Positions 59,781 to 64,000 of a stretch of 64,000 nt of DNA are shown piece by piece. Source of the stretch: Treponema sp. (GTDB lineage Bacteria; Spirochaetota; Spirochaetia; Treponematales; Treponemataceae); the NCBI GenBank assembly GCA_024402535.1, contig JAKSTN010000014.1, forward strand, positions 1-64,000, in the 5' to 3' direction. The first letter of the stretch is position 1. The number at the start of each line of letters is the position of its first letter. The position numbers and the translations under genes were made by a program. Under the pieces are notes generated by a model. It was given only the letters and a program-made list of their open reading frames with translations. It did not search any database and had not been told where the DNA came from.

Positions 59781-62282
59781 ATGAGTGAAACAAAAAGACC
59801 TGTTCGCGGCGTTGTTGTTCAGTGCCGCCTTTCATCATCAAGATTGCCGGGAAAAGCTTTATATCCACTTGGAGGGAAACCTCTTGTTCAGTGGACACTT
59901 GAAGCCATGAAAAAAGTTCCGGCAGATTTTTATATTCTTGCTACCGATAAAGAATCTTATTCGAAACTTAAACCGGTTTGTGATGAAGCAGGTTATGAAT
60001 GTTTTGAAGGACCACTTGAAGATGTTCTTGAACGCTTCTGCATGGTTATTCGCAAATACAATCTGGATACTGTAGTCCGTGCAACAGGAGATAATCCGTT
60101 TCTTTTTTATGAAGCTGCTGTAGAGTCAGCCGAAGAATTTGATTCCTTCCGCGGAACTGAAAAAGAATGCGATTATCTTACATGGTCAGGGCTTCCTCAT
60201 GGAAGCGGCGTTGAAATATTCGATGGCAATGCTTTATTAAAGGCGGCGGGAATGACAGATGATCCTTATGATCATGAACATGCAGGTCCTGCTTTATACA
60301 GACATACAGATCATTTTCACTGTGTGTTTGAAAAAGCTCCTGACAGATTCTATGCTCCAGACTTGAGAACTACTGTAGACACTTATGGTGATTATCTCAG
60401 AGCCGGAGCAATTTATAATGGGCTTTCTTCTTTGAAAAAAAACTTCGAAGCAGACTTATTATGTACAGTTGACGAAATAATGGAAGTTACAAAAATTCCA
60501 TCTGTCAGAAAACCTGTGATCCTTGTACCCTGCATGAAGAAAGGCCATGGAACGGGGCACCTTGTCCGCTGTCTGAAACAGGCAAAAGAAACAGGAGCTT
60601 TTATTTATATTTCTGAATCATCACCTTTAGTTGACGATGCTCTGGAAAAAGGTTTGAAGAAAAATCTTGTACTTAGCCGTCTTCCTGAAGAAGGTTTTGA
60701 CTGTACTTATGTTGTGGATCCCTTTGAAATGAGTAAAGAAGATGCCTGCTTCTTTGGAAAGTCAACTCTTATCACTATTGATGACGGTTCGCCTTACAGA
60801 GATAATGCAGATTATGTTCTTGAAATAATACCTTCGTTAAAAACTGATTATAAGGTGAATAAACGAAATACAGGTTTTCTTGATTTACCAAATATCAAAC
60901 GCCCAAAAGTTTTATCTTCTGATGAGATTCGAAAAATCCTGGTGTGCTTTGGAGGAGAAGATCCTGCAAATCTTGCAGTACCAGTTGCTGAAAAACTAAA
61001 AAAAGTTTTTCCTTTAGGAAAAGAAATTGTAGTCATTACACGAAATCGTCCACAGACAGAAGTCTTTGGTTCTATAGATTGTGTAAGCCCTGAATGCGAA
61101 ACACGTATTGTTTATATACCTTATCTTCATAATCTTAGTGAAGGTCTTGTGAATTTTGATCTTGTGTTTACACATTATGGTCTTACAGCATTTGAATCAC
61201 TTACGTCAGGATGTGGAGTAGTTCTTCTTCCTACAACACCGCTTCATAAGAAACTTGCTGAGAAATATATTTTTGCAAATTGTAATGTAAAAAAACTTAA
61301 TAAGGATTTTATTGAAGAAAACCTGAAAAATAAAAAAATCTATAATGAATCTTTCCTGGGGGCCATGGATCGTTCTGTAAAATATTCTTCGTTTATCGAT
61401 CAGCTTGTTTCAGGAAAGCAATATCATTGTCCTGTTTGCGGTAAACTTGAAAATGAAAAACAGGGGAAAATTGTTTCTCGTAATGAGACACGGACTTACC
61501 GCCGCTGTCCTTCATGCGGTATGGTTTATATTTCTTTTTCTTGTGTTCCTGAAACTAAATATGAAAAAGAATACTTTTTTGAAAGCTATAAAAATCAGTA
61601 CGGAAAAACCTACAAGGAAGATTTTGAAAACATCAAGGCTTCATGTGTAAAACGAGTTTCTGAAATAAATAAAATCCTTCCTCCTGAAAAAGATTCTTCT
61701 GTTCTGGATATTGGCTGTGCCTACGGTCCTTTCTTGAAAGCAGCCTCTGAAAACGGATGGAATGTTTACGGAACTGATATCTGTGATGATGCGGTTGAAA
61801 GTGTTAAGAAAGATTTAGGTTTCAAAGCCTGTGTTTCTGCTTTCCCGGAAATTGATACAAAAAAAGAACTTGGAAAAGAAAGCTTTGATGCTGTGACAAT
61901 GTGGTATGTAATTGAACATTTCCAGGATTTAAAATCTGTTCTTGAAAAAGTAAGCAGTCTTGTAAAACAGGGCGGGGTATTTGCTTTTTCAACTCCAAGC
62001 GGCGAAGGCGTTTCTGCGAAAACAGATAAAGATCATTTTTACACAATAAGTCCGACCGATCACTTTTCTGTATGGGAACCTTCCCGGGCTGACGCCATTT
62101 TAAGGAAGTTCGGTTTCAAGGTGATTAAAACCGTTTCAACGGGCCATCATCCTGAGCGCTTTCCTGAAATAAAAAAGAACGGTGCGAAACCTGGTTCCCG
62201 GGAATGGGAAAAAGTTATGCACCGTTCTGTAAAAAAGAATCTTGGTGACACAGTAGAAGTTTACTGTGTTAAAATACGGTAA
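59781..62282 (+). CDS. Three-domain fusion: CMP-nonulosonate synthetase (PseF/SpsF-like), PseG-like, and SAM methyltransferase
   Basis: 833 residues. Domain 1 (about 10-235): cytidylyltransferase, QCRLSSSRLPGKAL, RATGDNPF, HGSGVEIF. Domain 2 (about 245-540): PseG/GT-B-like, KKGHGTGHLVRCL, VCFGGEDPANL, HYGLTAFESL. Domain 3 (about 547-833): a zinc ribbon (C550, C553, C576, C579) and a class I methyltransferase, VLDIGCAYGPFL, YGTDICDDAVE, WYVIEHFQDL. In known pathways PseG and PseF act in making CMP-pseudaminic acid, a nonulosonic acid. The fusion would hydrolyse a UDP-sugar, activate the product with CMP, and methylate a glycan. Last gene of the operon. Confidence 0.87.
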   Translation: MSETKRPVRGVVVQCRLSSSRLPGKALYPLGGKPLVQWTLEAMKKVPADFYILATDKESYSKLKPVCDEAGYECFEGPLEDVLERFCMVIRKYNLDTVVRATGDNPFLFYEAAVESAEEFDSFRGTEKECDYLTWSGLPHGSGVEIFDGNALLKAAGMTDDPYDHEHAGPALYRHTDHFHCVFEKAPDRFYAPDLRTTVDTYGDYLRAGAIYNGLSSLKKNFEADLLCTVDEIMEVTKIPSVRKPVILVPCMKKGHGTGHLVRCLKQAKETGAFIYISESSPLVDDALEKGLKKNLVLSRLPEEGFDCTYVVDPFEMSKEDACFFGKSTLITIDDGSPYRDNADYVLEIIPSLKTDYKVNKRNTGFLDLPNIKRPKVLSSDEIRKILVCFGGEDPANLAVPVAEKLKKVFPLGKEIVVITRNRPQTEVFGSIDCVSPECETRIVYIPYLHNLSEGLVNFDLVFTHYGLTAFESLTSGCGVVLLPTTPLHKKLAEKYIFANCNVKKLNKDFIEENLKNKKIYNESFLGAMDRSVKYSSFIDQLVSGKQYHCPVCGKLENEKQGKIVSRNETRTYRRCPSCGMVYISFSCVPETKYEKEYFFESYKNQYGKTYKEDFENIKASCVKRVSEINKILPPEKDSSVLDIGCAYGPFLKAASENGWNVYGTDICDDAVESVKKDLGFKACVSAFPEIDTKKELGKESFDAVTMWYVIEHFQDLKSVLEKVSSLVKQGGVFAFSTPSGEGVSAKTDKDHFYTISPTDHFSVWEPSRADAILRKFGFKVIKTVSTGHHPERFPEIKKNGAKPGSREWEKVMHRSVKKNLGDTVEVYCVKIR

Positions 62283-62284
62283 CA

Positions 62285-62313
62285 AAAAAGACTGCCCGCA
62301 AGGCAGTCTTTTT
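62285..62313. terminator. Bidirectional terminator
   Basis: AAAAAGACTGCC (62285-62296) and GGCAGTCTTTTT (62302-62313), 5-nt loop; serves both the glycan operon and azlD, which converge here. Confidence 0.9.
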
Positions 62314-62317
62314 GTTA

Positions 62318-62644
62318 TTACAGCACTCTTATAAGTATCATGTAAATAATCGTTCCTCCAAAAATTGCTACCAGGGAATTATGCTTCCATTTGTAGGCAA
62401 TGAAGGTAACCAGGATTCCCGCCAGGTTTGGAACCAGGCTTGAAATGTTTCCCGGCTGTAATTCTTTAAGGCAGTAGATAACCAGAGCTGCCATTACCAT
62501 TGGCGGAATATACTGTTCAATAAAACGGATGATTGCAGGTGGTTCTTTTTTTGAAAACAGAGCAAAAGGGAATGCTCGTTCACAAAGAATTACCAGGGCG
62601 ATACAGAAAGTGGCGATTATGGCCTGAGAAAGTGTAAGCTGCAT
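62318..62644 (-). CDS. azlD: Branched-chain amino acid exporter subunit AzlD
   Basis: 108 residues, four hydrophobic helices. AzlD marks: ILCERAFPFALF and IEQYIPPMVMAALVIYCL, LAGILVTFIAYKWKHNSLVAIFGGTIIYMIL. Works with AzlC in export of branched-chain amino acids. Its ATG overlaps the azlC stop (TAATG). Confidence 0.92.
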   Translation of the reverse strand: MQLTLSQAIIATFCIALVILCERAFPFALFSKKEPPAIIRFIEQYIPPMVMAALVIYCLKELQPGNISSLVPNLAGILVTFIAYKWKHNSLVAIFGGTIIYMILIRVL

Positions 62645-63396
62645 TATTCGTTTCCTCCCTGATTTTCATCCTGCTGTTGAAGTGCCATTGCTTTTTTATG
62701 TTTTGGATAGCGAACAAGGGAAATAACACCGATTCCCAGAGCCAGTGCAATCAGAAGAATGTTGTTTGCATCTTTTAAGATTCCAAGTCTCCAGATAAGT
62801 ACAGCACCAAGTGTTGTAAGCATTCCAACTGCTGGAGGAAAGAAGTCTCCTGATTTTTCAATCTGGTCTATAAGAAGAACTACGAAAAGAGCAGTTAATG
62901 CAAAATCAACACCTGCAAAATCAAATGGAATAAGAGAGCCTGCCACGGCGCCGATAATGCTTCCAAGAATCCAGTAGCTCTGGTTTAGAATGGCAATAGT
63001 AAAATAGAACTTTCCCTTATTTGAGTCTAAAGGTGCGTCTGTTGTGGTGAGCAGAGAGTAGGTTTCGTCTGTTAATCCGAAAATCATATAGTACTTCCAC
63101 TTTCCGCATTCTTTGAATTTTGTGATAAGTGAAAGACCGTAAACAATGTGACGGATATTTACCAGGGCTTCTGTAATGAGAATCATGGTCAGGGGAGTAC
63201 CTGCGGCAAAAAGTCCTACTGCAATGTACTGACCGGCGCCGGCGTACATAGTCACACTCATAATCGGTGCCAGCCACCATGGGTAACCTGCTGTTGTAAG
63301 CATAAGACCGAATGCAATGCCGATGGCAAGGTAACCAAAGAAAACCGGCAGGGAAGTTTTAAGTGCCAGTAAAAAATAATTTTTGTTTGTGCTCAT
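62644..63396 (-). CDS. azlC: Branched-chain amino acid exporter subunit AzlC
   Basis: 250 residues, multi-pass. AzlC marks: SLPVFFGYLAIGIAFGLML, MSVTMYAGAGQYIAVGL, EALVNIRHIVYGLSL, IFGLTDETYSLL. The tail (KKAMALQQQDENQGG) is hydrophilic. Lies 15 nt after the anti-sigma-kinase/cNMP gene, so probably in one transcript; no clear Shine-Dalgarno. Confidence 0.93.
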   Translation of the reverse strand: MSTNKNYFLLALKTSLPVFFGYLAIGIAFGLMLTTAGYPWWLAPIMSVTMYAGAGQYIAVGLFAAGTPLTMILITEALVNIRHIVYGLSLITKFKECGKWKYYMIFGLTDETYSLLTTTDAPLDSNKGKFYFTIAILNQSYWILGSIIGAVAGSLIPFDFAGVDFALTALFVVLLIDQIEKSGDFFPPAVGMLTTLGAVLIWRLGILKDANNILLIALALGIGVISLVRYPKHKKAMALQQQDENQGGNE

Positions 63397-63411
63397 TTTT
63401 ATTGTCCGATT

Positions 63412-64000
63412 TTATTTATTGTTTTCCAGTTGTTTTTTTAGTTCAAGACTTACTCTTGTCTGGCGCTGCAGACGTTGTGCAAGCATTTTACTAAGGAAGA
63501 TTCCGTAATGAGGATTCTTACGGATAAGTGTCAGAAATGCTGTCTTTGGAATTTTTATAAGGCGGCAGTCACCTACAGCAAGAATTGTTGCAGTACGACG
63601 GTCGTTTAAGAGAAATGCCATTTCTCCGATGAACATATCATTTGGTGTAAGAACGGTGGCAAGTTTTTTCTGTGCGTAAACGGCGAAGCGTCCTGAAACA
63701 ATGAAGAACAGGTCGTTTGAAAGTTCGTTTTCACGGCAGATAACGTCCTTATCTTTGTATTCAATAGTAGCAAATGGTTCGATAATTCCAGGAACTGTGT
63801 TTACAGTGTTCTGCTGGTTCTGGATTTCAAAGCTTACTTCATTTCCTTTTTCGTTGTAGGAAACACGTTTTGCCATTTCAAGTCCCAGAGAAATTCCACG
63901 CCCGTGAAGATCTTCAGTCGGGGCCATTTTTTCAAGATATTTTCTCCAGTCAAAACCGTCGCCATCATCCCGGATTACAAAAGTCGATTTTGTTTTTCCA
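63412..64000 (-). CDS. Anti-sigma-type histidine-kinase-like ATPase fused to a cyclic-nucleotide-binding domain (5' part outside window)
   Basis: The frame runs open to the window edge (at least 196 residues). The first visible part, VIRDDGDGFDW then DLHGRGISLGLEMAKRVSYNEKGNEVSF, is the end of an RsbW/SpoIIAB-type HATPase domain (G1 and G2 boxes). After a linker comes a cNMP-binding domain (DVICRENELSNDLFFIVSGRF, GEMAFLLNDRRTATI). RsbW-type ATPases phosphorylate anti-anti-sigma factors; here the output may be tuned by cAMP, c-di-GMP or another nucleotide. The kinase N-terminus lies beyond 64000. azlC follows. Confidence 0.85.
   Translation of the reverse strand, partial: GKTKSTFVIRDDGDGFDWRKYLEKMAPTEDLHGRGISLGLEMAKRVSYNEKGNEVSFEIQNQQNTVNTVPGIIEPFATIEYKDKDVICRENELSNDLFFIVSGRFAVYAQKKLATVLTPNDMFIGEMAFLLNDRRTATILAVGDCRLIKIPKTAFLTLIRKNPHYGIFLSKMLAQRLQRQTRVSLELKKQLENNK

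Noticed and set aside
1-64000. tRNA, rRNA, tmRNA or RNase P genes and known riboswitches
   Set aside because: Looked for conserved loops and helices by eye in the intergenic gaps and found none; a covariance-model search would be needed to be sure.

Overview
The window looks like the chromosome of a spirochaete of the genus Treponema, probably a gut or rumen type rather than a pathogen. Reasons: a GreA fused to a long TPR-like N-terminus, a TlyC/CorC gene followed by a TPR gene, many periplasmic LysM/M23 proteins, a SPASM protein of the spirochaete-restricted type, sigma-28 promoters (GCCGATAA boxes) on non-flagellar genes, and plant-polysaccharide enzymes. I see no rRNA, tRNA, CRISPR array, prophage or transposase.

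Layout. 1-9 kb: start of an acyl-CoA ligase, a GH115 alpha-glucuronidase with a CE1-like esterase (xylan side chains), nicotinate salvage (pncB) with a DHFR-like gene, a lipoprotein, an SDR and a lipoprotein GH3. 9-20 kb: RNA methyltransferase, deoD, a nucleotidyltransferase, TlyC and TPR genes, a divergent envelope pair, glyS, a pseudo aldo-keto reductase and a divergent HD-GYP protein. 20-24 kb: alpha-galactosidase and GH130 phosphorylase (galactomannan use). 24-35 kb: rlmJ, ParB-like protein, PBP1A, envelope genes, a 56-residue ferredoxin, deoC, TPR-GreA. 35-41 kb: a five-gene trans-envelope ABC export operon. 41-48 kb: a recJ-M23-udg-priA operon. 48-57 kb: pyrimidine phosphorylase, recO (apparent CTG start), araD, hicAB, a 1083-residue repeat lipoprotein and an FGGY kinase. 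57-62 kb: a sigma-28 operon for a nonulosonic-acid-type glycan. 62-64 kb: azlCD and part of an anti-sigma-kinase/cNMP-binding fusion.

The most interesting part is 57.2-62.3 kb: a radical-SAM-fold SPASM protein without the FeS cysteines, a glycosyltransferase, and a three-domain protein (CMP-sugar synthetase, PseG-like, methyltransferase), all behind a textbook sigma-28 promoter. The best guess is glycosylation of the flagellar filament. Pentose use (araD and the FGGY kinase, separated by about 4.5 kb) appears to be co-regulated by one shared operator sequence. Several genes have a -10 box 6-7 nt before the ATG and no Shine-Dalgarno, so leaderless mRNAs are likely common here.
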